A stretch of 64,000 bases of DNA. Origin: Eubacterium sp. AF22-9 (GTDB lineage: Bacteria > Bacillota > Clostridia > Lachnospirales > Lachnospiraceae). The stretch is from NCBI GenBank assembly GCA_003458705.1, contig QRVH01000004.1:38337-102336 (forward strand). The letters are read 5' to 3'. The position numbers were made by a program, and so were the translations under genes. The notes beneath the pieces are model-generated. The model was not told the DNA's origin, made no database searches, and saw only the letters and a program-made list of their open reading frames with translations. Each line of letters starts with the position of its first letter. The first letter of the stretch is position 1. Positions 9,090 to 18,394 of the stretch are shown piece by piece.

Positions 9090-10340
9090 TCACTTTGTAC
9101 ACACGAAACCCCCGGCTTCTTTAGTTATCCTTATAGGTTTGCTCTCAAGCTTTTTTTCAACATATTTCTTAAAATCTGTATATTTGTCAACAAGATACTC
9201 TTTCTGGTTACCATGGCATGACAATATATAATCTACCAGCGGCTGCGCTTTGTCAACAACCAGCGCATCATTATAGTCTCTTCTTTCAACATGTGTAAAA
9301 TATTTTTCCAGCATTCCCATGCCATTATCAAGGCCAAACTTTTCAAAAAGCTTGTCTGCTTCAAGTGCTATTCTCTTATCATATCCTGATGCCAGCCTGT
9401 TAATCTCCTGCATATGCCTGCTTCCATATGTGCTGCACACAAACATTCCGCCGGGCTTTAATACACGTACTATTTCTCCCAGTGCTTTCGATACGTCATC
9501 ACAATAAAACAGTACATGATTGGCTATAACTAAATCATACTGCTCATCTTTTGCTCCTGTTTTCTCACAAGATGCAGTCCTGAACCTGAATATTACATCA
9601 ATATCCCGTTCTTTCCAGCTCTCTGTTGCCAGCTTCACATTTCTTTTTGCATCACTTATCATTCCTTCTGATATGTCAGTAAGTTCAACAATTATATTAT
9701 GTTTCTTTTTCCCATCAGGATCTGATCTTCTGCCCTCCATTGCCAGCCTTCCTATGTTATCAACCCACAAGGTCCCATCACCGCATCCAGTCTCAAGAAT
9801 TCTCATTCCTTTATGGATATTACATTGTTCATATATCCATGGAAACCATCCCTGCTTATTGACAGAAAACTGACTATGCAGATTTATTCTTGCCGATATA
9901 TTGCCGGCATTAAGATATTGGTTCTTCATACTGTCTTCCATAGTTGTCAGATGTATAATCTCTAACATGTTGCTCCAGTCAACGCCATTTCCTGCATTTA
10001 TTGAATCTTCTGTCTCTTCAATAGCTTTACACACAAGCTGCATCTGTGCAATCTTATCCTCAATCATTCTTTTCTGTAATTCCAATGAATTTTTAAGAAC
10101 ATGATAATCTGAATCACCTATTGTCATATTTCTTATATCATCCAGAGAAAACCCAAGATATTTAAGCAATAACACCTGCTGTAATCTTGTAAAATCAGAA
10201 TCGGTATAAAACCTCACACCTTCAGCTGTAAGAAGTGACGGTTTTAATATATTCTGCTGGTCGTAATACCTTATTGTTCTTACTGAAACATTTGCCTTCT
10301 TAGCAAATTCTCCCGAAGAATAATACCCATCTTTATGCAT
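9090..10340 (-). CDS. MerR-family regulator fused to SAM methyltransferase
   Basis: A 416-residue two-domain protein. Residues 1-75 are a MerR winged helix (YYSSGEFAKKANVSVRTIRYYDQQNIL, then the wing with VRFYTDSDF), followed by a dimerisation coiled coil to about residue 115. From about residue 150 there is a class I S-adenosylmethionine methyltransferase: motif I ILETGCGDGTLW (about 178-189), an acidic ELTDIS loop, and YDLVIANHVLFYCDD with VLKPGGMF. Such MerR-methyltransferase fusions are known in Firmicutes, but their ligands and substrates are mostly unknown. It is transcribed divergently from rfbABDC, and a perfect dyad sits between them, so it probably controls itself and the rhamnose genes. 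The upstream ribosome site is AAGGAAAGG. Confidence 0.85.
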   Translation of the reverse strand: MHKDGYYSSGEFAKKANVSVRTIRYYDQQNILKPSLLTAEGVRFYTDSDFTRLQQVLLLKYLGFSLDDIRNMTIGDSDYHVLKNSLELQKRMIEDKIAQMQLVCKAIEETEDSINAGNGVDWSNMLEIIHLTTMEDSMKNQYLNAGNISARINLHSQFSVNKQGWFPWIYEQCNIHKGMRILETGCGDGTLWVDNIGRLAMEGRRSDPDGKKKHNIIVELTDISEGMISDAKRNVKLATESWKERDIDVIFRFRTASCEKTGAKDEQYDLVIANHVLFYCDDVSKALGEIVRVLKPGGMFVCSTYGSRHMQEINRLASGYDKRIALEADKLFEKFGLDNGMGMLEKYFTHVERRDYNDALVVDKAQPLVDYILSCHGNQKEYLVDKYTDFKKYVEKKLESKPIRITKEAGGFVCTK

Positions 10341-10377
10341 ATAAATAACCTTTCCTTATAAATTATCGCAAAAGCAC

Positions 10378-10408
10378 TTGAAGGTGACGCTGCGTCACCT
10401 TTTATTAT
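10378..10408 (+). promoter_or_regulatory. rfbABDC promoter with 19-bp spacer
   Basis: A -35 element TTGAAG (10378-10383) and -10 element TATTAT (10403-10408) are separated by exactly 19 bp, two more than normal. The spacer holds the dyad operator. A 19-bp spacer with a central dyad is the hallmark of promoters activated by MerR proteins through DNA untwisting. Confidence 0.6.
10381..10401. promoter_or_regulatory. MerR-type dyad operator
   Basis: Perfect inverted repeat with arms AAGGTGACGC (10381-10390) and GCGTCACCTT (10392-10401) around a single T. It fills the spacer of the forward promoter and covers the predicted start point of the reverse promoter. The one-base loop and the absence of a gene reading into it argue against a terminator. 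The adjacent MerR-family protein is the obvious binder (inference). Confidence 0.7.
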
Positions 10409-10431
10409 ATACATGACTTAAAAAATGTCTA
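10404..10431 (-). promoter_or_regulatory. merR-methyltransferase gene promoter
   Basis: On the minus strand TAGACA (10426-10431) is followed after 16 bases by a consensus TATAAT (10404-10409). It overlaps the forward -10, and its start point falls in the dyad, which would allow autorepression. Confidence 0.55.
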
Positions 10432-10478
10432 CTTGAAAATTAACATAACATTTTAACAAACAAGGAGGAACTTCAATT

Positions 10479-11378
10479 ATGAAGGGTATTATTTTAGCTG
10501 GTGGTTCTGGCACACGCCTTTACCCACTCACAATGGTAACTAGTAAACAGCTTCTTCCAATCTATGATAAGCCAATGATTTATTATCCACTCTCAGTTCT
10601 TATGAGTGCTGGTATCAGAGATATTCTTATCATCTCTACACCACAGGATACTCCTAGATTCAAAGAGCTTTTAAAGGACGGAAGCCAGTTCGGTGTCAAC
10701 CTTACTTACGCTGTACAGCCAAGCCCGGACGGACTTGCACAGGCATTTATTATCGGTGAGGAATTCATCGGTGATGACACTGTTGCCATGGTTCTTGGTG
10801 ATAATATATTTGCAGGTCACGGTCTTAAGAAAAGACTTAAGGCGGCTGTTGAGAATGCTGAATCAGGAAAGGGTGCAACAGTATTTGGCTACTATGTTGA
10901 TGATCCTGAAAGATTTGGTATTGTTGAATTTAATAATGAGGGAAAGGCTGTCTCTATCGAAGAAAAGCCAGCGCAGCCTAAGAGCAACTACTGTGTAACA
11001 GGTCTTTACTTCTACGACAACAAGGTTGTTGAATACGCTAAGAACTTAAAGCCATCTGCAAGAGGCGAGCTTGAGATTACTGATCTTAACCGTATCTACT
11101 TAGAGAAGGGTACTTTAAATGTAGAGCTTCTCGGTCAGGGATTTACATGGCTTGATACAGGAACACATGAAAGTCTTGTAGAAGCTACTAACTTTGTTAA
11201 GACTGTTGAGACTCATCAGCACAGAAAGATTGCATGTCTTGAAGAAATCGCTTACTTAAACGGCTGGATTAACAAAGATGACGTCATCAAGGTATATGAA
11301 GTATTAAAGAAGAACCAGTATGGTCAATACTTAAAGGATGTCTTAGACGGCAAATATGTCGACAAGCTTCATGAATAA
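10479..11378 (+). CDS. rfbA: Glucose-1-phosphate thymidylyltransferase
   Basis: RmlA/RfbA, 299 residues, the usual length. It joins glucose-1-phosphate and dTTP to give dTDP-glucose, the first step to dTDP-L-rhamnose. The N terminus has the nucleotidyltransferase signature [12 protein letters not shown] with K in [12 protein letters not shown]. The metal site is in [12 protein letters not shown], and [16 protein letters not shown] and [11 protein letters not shown] are characteristic of this enzyme. AAGGAGG lies ahead of the ATG. First gene of a four-gene rfbA-B-D-C operon, with a leader of about 65 bases after the predicted MerR-type promoter. Codon use is strongly biased to CTT/GTT/GCT, suggesting high expression. 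Confidence 0.97.
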   Translation: MKGIILAGGSGTRLYPLTMVTSKQLLPIYDKPMIYYPLSVLMSAGIRDILIISTPQDTPRFKELLKDGSQFGVNLTYAVQPSPDGLAQAFIIGEEFIGDDTVAMVLGDNIFAGHGLKKRLKAAVENAESGKGATVFGYYVDDPERFGIVEFNNEGKAVSIEEKPAQPKSNYCVTGLYFYDNKVVEYAKNLKPSARGELEITDLNRIYLEKGTLNVELLGQGFTWLDTGTHESLVEATNFVKTVETHQHRKIACLEEIAYLNGWINKDDVIKVYEVLKKNQYGQYLKDVLDGKYVDKLHE

Positions 11379-11443
11379 TTAAGTGCATTTAGTTAAAACA
11401 TTTTTCATATAAGAACACATTTTAAATATTAAGGAGATTAATT

Positions 11444-12463
11444 ATGACAATTATTGTTACCGGTGGAGCCGGATTTATCGGAAGTAACTTTGTATTTCAC
11501 ATGTTAAACAAATACCCAGACTACAGAATCATCTGTCTTGACTGCCTCACATATGCAGGTAATCTTTCAACTCTTGAGCCTGTTATGTCTAACCCTAACT
11601 TCAGATTCGTTAAGGAAAGCATCACAGACCGCGAAGCTGTTTACAAGCTTTTCGAAGAAGAGCATCCGGATATGGTTGTAAACTTCGCTGCTGAGTCACA
11701 CGTTGACCGTTCTATCGAGAACCCGGAAGTTTTCCTTACAACTAATATTCTTGGTACACAGGTTCTTATGGATGCCTGCAGAAAGTATGGTATTCAGAGA
11801 TACCATCAGGTATCTACTGATGAAGTATACGGCGATCTTCCACTTGACAGACCTGACCTTTTCTTCACAGAAGAGACACCAATCCATACATCAAGCCCAT
11901 ACAGCTCATCAAAGGCTGGCGCAGACTTACTTGTTCTTGCCTACCACAGAACTTATGGACTTCCTGTTACTATTTCAAGATGCTCTAATAACTATGGACC
12001 ATACCACTTCCCAGAGAAGCTTATCCCTCTTATGATTGCTAATGCTCTTAACGATAAGCCACTTCCAGTTTATGGCGAAGGTCTTAACGTTCGTGACTGG
12101 CTCTATGTTGAGGATCACTGCAAGGCTATCGACCTTATCATCCACAAGGGACGTGTTGGTGAAGTATACAACGTTGGTGGACACAACGAGAAGAGAAATA
12201 TTGATATCGTTAAGCTTATCTGCAAGGAGCTTGGCAAGCCTGAATCACTTATCGTTCATGTAGGTGACAGAAAGGGACATGATATGCGTTACGCTATCGA
12301 CCCAACTAAGATTCACAATGAATTAGGATGGCTTCCAGAAACTAAGTTTGAAGATGGTATCAAGAAGACAATTCAGTGGTATCTTGATAATAAGGAATGG
12401 TGGGAGACAATCATTTCTGGCGAATATCAGAACTACTATGAGAAAATGTATAGCAACCGCTAA
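11444..12463 (+). CDS. rfbB: dTDP-glucose 4,6-dehydratase
   Basis: RmlB, 339 residues, a short-chain dehydrogenase/reductase that dehydrates dTDP-glucose to the 4-keto-6-deoxy sugar with bound NAD. The NAD motif is TGGAGFIGSNF (6-16). VDRSIENPEVF is the family stretch for the dehydratase site, STDEVYGDL carries the catalytic Asp/Glu, and YSSSKAGAD gives the Tyr-x3-Lys pair near residue 154. RNYGPYHFPEKLIP-like sequence (NNYGPYHFPEKLIP) completes the signature. AAGGAG precedes the ATG, 65 bases after rfbA. Confidence 0.97.
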   Translation: MTIIVTGGAGFIGSNFVFHMLNKYPDYRIICLDCLTYAGNLSTLEPVMSNPNFRFVKESITDREAVYKLFEEEHPDMVVNFAAESHVDRSIENPEVFLTTNILGTQVLMDACRKYGIQRYHQVSTDEVYGDLPLDRPDLFFTEETPIHTSSPYSSSKAGADLLVLAYHRTYGLPVTISRCSNNYGPYHFPEKLIPLMIANALNDKPLPVYGEGLNVRDWLYVEDHCKAIDLIIHKGRVGEVYNVGGHNEKRNIDIVKLICKELGKPESLIVHVGDRKGHDMRYAIDPTKIHNELGWLPETKFEDGIKKTIQWYLDNKEWWETIISGEYQNYYEKMYSNR

Positions 12464-12506
12464 TTAACACATTTATTCTGTAAGAAGTTCTGTAAGGAGA
12501 TTTGAC

Positions 12507-13424
12507 ATGAAGATATTAGTTACCGGCGTTGGCGGTCAGCTTGGCCACGACGTTATGAATGAACTGATAGGCAGAGGTCATACAGGCGTTGGCAGCGACA
12601 TCGCACCTCAATATTCAGGAGTTGCTGATGGAAGCGCTGTCACAACAGCCGAATATGTACCTATGGATATAACTGATGCTGTTCAGGTTTCTGAAGTTAT
12701 CACTAAGGTTTCACCTGATGTTGTAATTCACTGCGCAGCATGGACAGCCGTTGACGCTGCTGAAGATGATGATAAGAAAGCCAAGGTTAAGGCTATCAAT
12801 GCAGATGGTACTCAGAATATTGCCAATGTCTGCAAGAAACTTGACTGCAAGATGGTATACATCAGTACTGATTATGTATTTGACGGTCAGGGCGGAACAC
12901 CTTGGGAGCCAGACTGCAAGGACTATAAGCCTCTTAATGTATATGGAGAGACTAAGCTTGCCGGAGAACTTGCTGTTTCTAACACTCTTGATAAATACTT
13001 TATCGTGCGTATTGCATGGGTATTTGGTGTTAATGGAAAGAACTTTATTAAGACTATGCTTAATGTTGGAAAGACTCATGACGAGGTTCGTGTTGTCAAC
13101 GACCAGATTGGTACCCCGACTTACACATTAGATCTTGCAAGACTTCTTGTTGATATGGTTGAAACTGACAAATACGGTTATTACCATGCAACTAATGAAG
13201 GTGGATACATTTCATGGTATGACTTTACTAAGGAAATCTATGCACAGGCAGGTCTTTCTACTAAGGTTACACCTGTAACTACTGCTGAATACGGCATTTC
13301 TAAAGCTGCAAGACCTTTTAACAGCCGTTTAGATAAGAGCAAGCTTACTGCTAACGGATTCACTCCGCTTCCAACATGGCAGGATGCTCTTCACAGATTC
13401 TTAAAAGAAATCGGCGAAATCTAA
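12507..13424 (+). CDS. rfbD: dTDP-4-dehydrorhamnose reductase
   Basis: RmlD, 305 residues, reduces dTDP-4-keto-L-rhamnose to dTDP-L-rhamnose using NAD(P)H. It is an SDR-fold protein with the cofactor loop GVGGQLGHDV (7-16), CAAWTAVDAAEDD typical of RmlD, STDYVFDGQGG, and the catalytic Tyr-Lys in VYGETKLAGE (about 146-155). AAGGAG lies before the ATG, 43 bases after rfbB. The step before it is made by RfbC, encoded next. Confidence 0.96.
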   Translation: MKILVTGVGGQLGHDVMNELIGRGHTGVGSDIAPQYSGVADGSAVTTAEYVPMDITDAVQVSEVITKVSPDVVIHCAAWTAVDAAEDDDKKAKVKAINADGTQNIANVCKKLDCKMVYISTDYVFDGQGGTPWEPDCKDYKPLNVYGETKLAGELAVSNTLDKYFIVRIAWVFGVNGKNFIKTMLNVGKTHDEVRVVNDQIGTPTYTLDLARLLVDMVETDKYGYYHATNEGGYISWYDFTKEIYAQAGLSTKVTPVTTAEYGISKAARPFNSRLDKSKLTANGFTPLPTWQDALHRFLKEIGEI

Positions 13425-13479
13425 TCCGGCACATTATTATAATGCATCACTATATAAACATTAATAAGGAGATTTTATC

Positions 13480-14091
13480 ATGGGACAGATTACAGTTGAA
13501 AAGAATGTCGCAGGTATCGAGGGACTTTGTGTCGTCACTCCTGCTGTTCACGGTGATAACCGTGGATACTTTATGGAAACATACAGCCAGCGTGATATGG
13601 AAGAAGCTGGTATCAATATTAACTTTGTTCAGGACAACCAGTCTATGAGTACTAAGGGTGTTCTTCGTGGTCTTCATTTCCAGAAGCATTTCCCACAGAC
13701 AAAACTTGTAAGAGCTATCAAGGGTTCTGTTTTTGATGTTGCTGTTGACCTTCGTACAGACTCTGAAACTTACGGAAAGTGGTACGGAATCCTTCTCACA
13801 GAAGAGAATAAGAAGCAGTTCCTTATCCCTAAGGGATTTGCACATGGATTCCTCGTTCTTACTGATACAGCAGAATTCTGCTACAAGTGCGATGACTTCT
13901 ATCATCCTAACGACGAGGGAGGTCTTGCATGGAATGATCCTGCAATCGGCATTGAATGGCCGGAGCTTACAGGTACTTACAATGGCTCAGCTTCAGGAGA
14001 AGGCTATGCTTTAAGCGATGGAACAAAGCTTAACTTAAGTGATAAGGACCAGCTTTGGGATACACTTGAGAACACATTTAAGTTTGATTAA
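13480..14091 (+). CDS. rfbC: dTDP-4-dehydrorhamnose 3,5-epimerase
   Basis: RmlC, 203 residues, a cupin that epimerises C3 and C5 of the 4-keto sugar. The catalytic histidine is His66 in LRGLHFQKH; the partner tyrosine and binding residues lie in FCYKCDDFYHPNDEGGLAWNDP (about 132-153, written here in part: YKCDDFYHPNDEGG). The order rfbA-B-D-C places it last; its stop is followed by a bidirectional terminator and it overlaps the convergent membrane-protein reading frame by 14 bases. The RBS is AAGGAG, 55 bases after rfbD. Confidence 0.96.
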   Translation: MGQITVEKNVAGIEGLCVVTPAVHGDNRGYFMETYSQRDMEEAGININFVQDNQSMSTKGVLRGLHFQKHFPQTKLVRAIKGSVFDVAVDLRTDSETYGKWYGILLTEENKKQFLIPKGFAHGFLVLTDTAEFCYKCDDFYHPNDEGGLAWNDPAIGIEWPELTGTYNGSASGEGYALSDGTKLNLSDKDQLWDTLENTFKFD

Positions 14092-15423
14092 TTATTATAA
14101 TAAAAATGCGGCTCTTATGAACCGCAGTTTTATTATATGTACTCATTATTGCTGCAAAACATATAAACACCGGAAAGACTTCAAATTTAAATAAATTTCC
14201 TGTTCCCTGCAGAATATATACTATTACCGCCATTCCTATTGCTGTTATCATATATCTGCTTCCATATCCCTGTAACAAAGAATCATCATTGCTATTGATA
14301 ATATCTTTTTCTGGTTTAATCCTGTCCTCTATCGATTCCAGCACATTATACGTTGCAAATATAAACACTGCAACAGACATCAATATCTGAATAATTCCAA
14401 TAAAATCATAAGATAAAAAGTATAATTATGCCTATAATTATTAATCATAACGATTGTAATTATCCCAATTATATCCAGTCCTGTAATACACATATATATT
14501 CGGTTTAACACGACTTTTCGAGTATTTTTTATACATCCCTTAACTCTGTCGTCAAATATTATTAGCATCATATATATTATACACCCAGCTATTATAAACG
14601 CCGTTGTCTTATATGATGTAAGAAATGCTGATGACGCAGACAATGCAATAACCTTATTAGTAAATACATTTATATATGCAAACAGCCTTCCCAGAATAAA
14701 AATCATAAGCACTATAAGTTCATATCTCGTAAAGCATTCATATTTTCTTAATGCTATTGGCTGCATAACAAGAAGCACTATCACCATGCCCGTAACAGCC
14801 ATATTACCTGTTGCAGATATAAGTCCCATTTCACATAAACCAGCCGCTGTCAGATAATATATTTTTTTATTATCATCTGACAAAAGGAATGCATACACAC
14901 AAACTGCAAACATCATAACAGTATACATGCAATACGCGTCCGTACAGTATTTAGCAGAAATTAAGAATCTCAATATTGTAATGATATTTATAATTACAGA
15001 TGCAGCTATCATAATCATCATATCTGTTTCTTCATACAAATAACATGCAGATATAACAATATATATACACGTACATCCTATAAACAATAACATTCCCTGA
15101 ATTATGCTTCCGGTTCCGCTGAATTCATAACCTGCAGCCGGTGATATAAAGCACCACACTACTGACAGTAATATCAGAATACCTGGCACAACACATCTGC
15201 TTTTAATCCCCGTAGTTATAATATCTTTAAAACCATCTTTACTGTTAATCAGCTTATTAATAACTGCACACAGCAATACCAGCAGCGCCAGTGCTATAAA
15301 AATATTGCAAAAAGCCGATGATACTTTTCTGTTCTGTGCAATAACAGCAAAAGGAAAGATAACTGCCATAATAATCACAGTTACCTTTCCAATTAAAAAC
15401 TTTAACTTCTGATATATCCCCAT
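14078..15423 (-). pseudogene. O-antigen ligase/polymerase-like membrane protein, frameshifted
   Basis: A very hydrophobic protein with about ten membrane segments. The first frame gives 347 residues (from MGIYQKLKFLIGK) and ends at 14380. Adding one T to the T5 run at 14415-14419 (A5 on the plus strand) joins it as TFLSYDFIGIIQ to the frame that ends at 14078, giving about 450 residues, normal for Wzy/WaaL-type proteins. The segment AGYEFSGTGSIIQGMLLF and the later GNMAVTG region fit Firmicute O-antigen-ligase-like proteins, but no signature residue makes this firm. It is last in the operon with the 4,6-dehydratase and sugar transferase, so chain polymerisation or ligation is the best guess. 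Confidence 0.6.
14103..14131. terminator. Bidirectional terminator after rfbC
   Basis: A hairpin with TGCGG/CCGCA arms flanked by AAAA and TTTT tracts stands 12 bases after the rfbC stop. It can end both the plus-strand rfb operon and the opposing glycan operon, though its sequence falls in the last codons of that convergent frame. Confidence 0.75.
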
Positions 15424-15466
15424 ATACCTTCTCCCCCGTATAAATACATTTTAAAATCAGGTAAAA

Positions 15467-17329
15467 TTAATGGCCATCCGGATGATAAGTATCAACCACC
15501 TTCTTAAGATACTCTCTTATATTACCTGTCTCTGAATAAGCTTCTTCCTTAAGTTTCTCAAGATTATCAAAGAAATTCTCCTTGTCAAACTCAATCGGTT
15601 TTCCAATATGAATAAGCTTATTATCCGTCTCCTGAAGTCCTTCCTCTTTCATAAGAAGTTCCTCATATAATTTTTCTCCTGGTCTGAGTCCCGTATATTT
15701 AATCTCCATATCAACGCCAAGTGTATAACCTGACAATCTGATAAGGTTCTTTGCGAGGTCATCAATCTTAACAGGCTCACCCATATCAAGAATGAATATC
15801 TCTCCACCTTTGGCATATGCACCTGCCTGAAGAACAAGTGAAACCGCCTCTGGTATAGTCATGAAATATCTTATAATATTAGGATCTGTAACCGTAACCG
15901 GTCCACCAGCCTCAATCTGTCTCTTAAAAAGAGGAATGACTGAGCCGTTACTTCCAAGTACATTACCGAATCTTACAGCAACGAAATCTGTCTTGGATAT
16001 CTCGTTATACGTCTGAACAATCATCTCACAGATACGCTTTGTTGCTCCCATTACATTAGTTGGATTAACCGCCTTATCTGTACTTATCATAACAAACTTC
16101 TTAACCCCATACTTATCAGCCATCCTTGCAACATTCCATGTACCAACAACATTATTCTTAACAGCCTCATCAGGACTGACTTCCATAAGCGGTACATGCT
16201 TATGTGCTGCTGCATGATATACAATATCTGGCTTATACTGTGCAAATACGCTTTCAAGTCTTGAAACATTTCTTATCGAACCAATAAGAGTAACAACATT
16301 GGCATCAGGATAATTAATCTTTAATTCCTGCTGAATATCATAGGCATTATTCTCATATATATCAAATATAATGAGCTGCTTAGGCTTGTGACTTACAAGC
16401 TGGCGGCACAGCTCTGAACCAATAGAACCGCCACCACCTGTTACCATAATGACCTTATCCTTAACATAACCCATGATAGATTCAATATCTACTTCAATCG
16501 GGTCTCTTCCAAGAAGGTCAAGCACATCAACATTACGGATAGAATTAACATTAATCTCTCCATCTACCATCTGATATACACCTGGCAGAATCTTAAGAGT
16601 ACAATCAGTCTCTTTACAAATGTTTAATATATCCCTTTTAACTTCATTAGATGCTGATGGAATTGCAAATATAATCTCATCAATATCATAAAGCTTTGCT
16701 GCTTCCTTAATCTTGTCCCTTGTTCCTATAACCTTGACGCCTCGTATGTATTTACCAACCTTGCGGCGGTCATCATCAATAATACATGCAATATTAGAGT
16801 TGGCAAGATAGCTCGAATTCTGTATTTCTCTCATAATGACATTAGTTGCCTCTCCGGCACCAATAATCATTACATTGTTGGAAGTCTTAATATTTCTGTA
16901 TTTGTTAAGAACAGTTCTTATCATTCTGTACATAAAACGACTTGCACATATTGCAATAATAAGGTATATTGCCGCATTAAAATAACAGCTTCTAGGAAGC
17001 ATATTACCCATAATCTTATTACTTAAGAAATGCACTAATTCTACAATAATACACGCTTCAGCAATTCTGTACACCTCAGCTATACTCGCATACTGCCACA
17101 GACTGTGATAAAGTCTGAACAGCCAGAATATAAGCAGAGACATTATCGTGTACGGAAGCACGTTCTCTACATAATTACTAATATACTGAGGTTCTATAGA
17201 TACAATACCTACATCAAATCTCATAATAAGCGACAGATATACGCATGCATTCAATAAAAATGTATCTGTTAAAAACAAGAAAAATCTTCTTACCAGAAGC
17301 TGTATTCTGTCCTTTTTAGTCTCACCCAT
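15467..17329 (-). CDS. Membrane UDP-sugar 4,6-dehydratase (CapD/PglF type)
   Basis: About 620 residues, the long membrane-bound form. Four N-terminal membrane segments (to about 145) lead to a CoA-binding-like domain (VMIIGAGEATNVIMRE) and then the SDR catalytic domain with VTGGGGSIGSELCRQL near 296, MISTDKAVNPTNVMGATKR (Met replacing the usual Tyr of Tyr-x3-Lys, as in WbpM/PglF) and RFGNVLGSNGSVIPLF. These enzymes make UDP-4-keto-6-deoxy-GlcNAc. With the DegT aminotransferase in the same operon this predicts a UDP-4-amino-4,6-dideoxy sugar of the bacillosamine/viosamine kind. The start may be ATG 17332, overlapping the previous stop, or 17329, which is better spaced from GAGGAA. Confidence 0.92.
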   Translation of the reverse strand: MGETKKDRIQLLVRRFFLFLTDTFLLNACVYLSLIMRFDVGIVSIEPQYISNYVENVLPYTIMSLLIFWLFRLYHSLWQYASIAEVYRIAEACIIVELVHFLSNKIMGNMLPRSCYFNAAIYLIIAICASRFMYRMIRTVLNKYRNIKTSNNVMIIGAGEATNVIMREIQNSSYLANSNIACIIDDDRRKVGKYIRGVKVIGTRDKIKEAAKLYDIDEIIFAIPSASNEVKRDILNICKETDCTLKILPGVYQMVDGEINVNSIRNVDVLDLLGRDPIEVDIESIMGYVKDKVIMVTGGGGSIGSELCRQLVSHKPKQLIIFDIYENNAYDIQQELKINYPDANVVTLIGSIRNVSRLESVFAQYKPDIVYHAAAHKHVPLMEVSPDEAVKNNVVGTWNVARMADKYGVKKFVMISTDKAVNPTNVMGATKRICEMIVQTYNEISKTDFVAVRFGNVLGSNGSVIPLFKRQIEAGGPVTVTDPNIIRYFMTIPEAVSLVLQAGAYAKGGEIFILDMGEPVKIDDLAKNLIRLSGYTLGVDMEIKYTGLRPGEKLYEELLMKEEGLQETDNKLIHIGKPIEFDKENFFDNLEKLKEEAYSETGNIREYLKKVVDTYHPDGH

Positions 17330-17331
17330 CA

Positions 17332-18387
17332 TCAGTTCCTCGTTTCTTTAGCAGGCTTTTTAGCTGCTAACCCACATACTGTACCAATTCCATAAGAAAT
17401 ATGCAACAGAAAAAACAAAAATGGCAATGCAAAACATGTTTTATTGCGCTCCTTCTTTGCTCCTATTACTGCAACAATCGACATAACTACTGCCAACAGC
17501 CAGTATGCTCCCCACATAAGTCCTGTAAGTCCATATACAATACGCGAAAAAATCGACTTCACAGCAAGCAGCTTACATGACACACTTGCAACTGTTGTAA
17601 CAATAATAGCCATGACAAAAGCCCATGGAACAAAATGATATATAGAAAGGCATCCTGGACATACCTTGCTTGTCTTTCCAATCCAGTATCCATTAGCATA
17701 TTTCTGCTTAAGCATCTTAGGAAGTGAACTTCTTGTATGCTGGTACGATATTATATCCGGACAGAATCTTAATTTAAACCCTGCTTTTCTCATACGGTAA
17801 TGAATTTCATTATCCTCAGTTCTTGCAAGAGCCTCATTATAATGTCCGATTTTTTCAAAAACTTCCCTTCTATATGCAGCATGGAACAACGATTTCATAT
17901 ATATCTTTTCTTCCGTTCCATTCCCACCATTACGGTAAGGTGCTATGCTTGAGCCGAACATCGAACTCTCAGCAAGAAGCAGCGTATCCTTCCAAGGTGT
18001 CTCTTCATCAACTATATTAGGTCGGACACCACCAACAACCATCTCGCCTTCTTCTAAAACCTTAACATTCTTGCTAACAAAATCTTCCGGAATATGTGCA
18101 TGTGCATCAACTCTTATAACAGCTTCCCCTGTATAATTATCAAGCAGCACATTCCATCCACACGGAAGCGTCTTCTTAGGATTGTCAAGCACGATTATCT
18201 GTCTTGCTCCCATCTTATTCTCATCAGCAAACTTCTGCATAACAGCCTTTGTTCCATCCGTGGATGCAGAATCAACAAGCACAACCTCCATAAGACTATG
18301 ATCATAATCCTGCCTGCTTATGTCATCAAGAATATTCTTTATCGTATTCTCCTCGTTATATGCAATAACAGCAATTGTAATAAACAT
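17332..18387 (-). CDS. GT2 glycosyltransferase, ExoA-like
   Basis: A 351-residue GT-A glycosyltransferase with C-terminal membrane anchors. The N terminus ITIAVIAYNEENTIKNIL and VVLVDSASTDGT are the GT2 nucleotide-binding region; VIRVDAHAHIPE (about 91-102) has the DxD-like metal motif, and ARTEDNEIHYRMRKAG (about 188-203) the catalytic ED. Three or four hydrophobic segments follow from about 245 onward. This layout matches succinoglycan ExoA-like transferases that work on lipid-linked sugars at the inner leaflet. Its stop overlaps or abuts the dehydratase start; the sugar transferase gene ends 7 bases before its start. Confidence 0.88.
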   Translation of the reverse strand: MFITIAVIAYNEENTIKNILDDISRQDYDHSLMEVVLVDSASTDGTKAVMQKFADENKMGARQIIVLDNPKKTLPCGWNVLLDNYTGEAVIRVDAHAHIPEDFVSKNVKVLEEGEMVVGGVRPNIVDEETPWKDTLLLAESSMFGSSIAPYRNGGNGTEEKIYMKSLFHAAYRREVFEKIGHYNEALARTEDNEIHYRMRKAGFKLRFCPDIISYQHTRSSLPKMLKQKYANGYWIGKTSKVCPGCLSIYHFVPWAFVMAIIVTTVASVSCKLLAVKSIFSRIVYGLTGLMWGAYWLLAVVMSIVAVIGAKKERNKTCFALPFLFFLLHISYGIGTVCGLAAKKPAKETRN

Positions 18388-18394
18388 ACTCTAC

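Noticed and set aside
10381..10408. Dyad plus T-rich stretch as an intrinsic terminator
   Set aside because: The loop would be one base, no plus-strand gene reads into it, and it fits exactly between promoter boxes with a 19-bp spacer.
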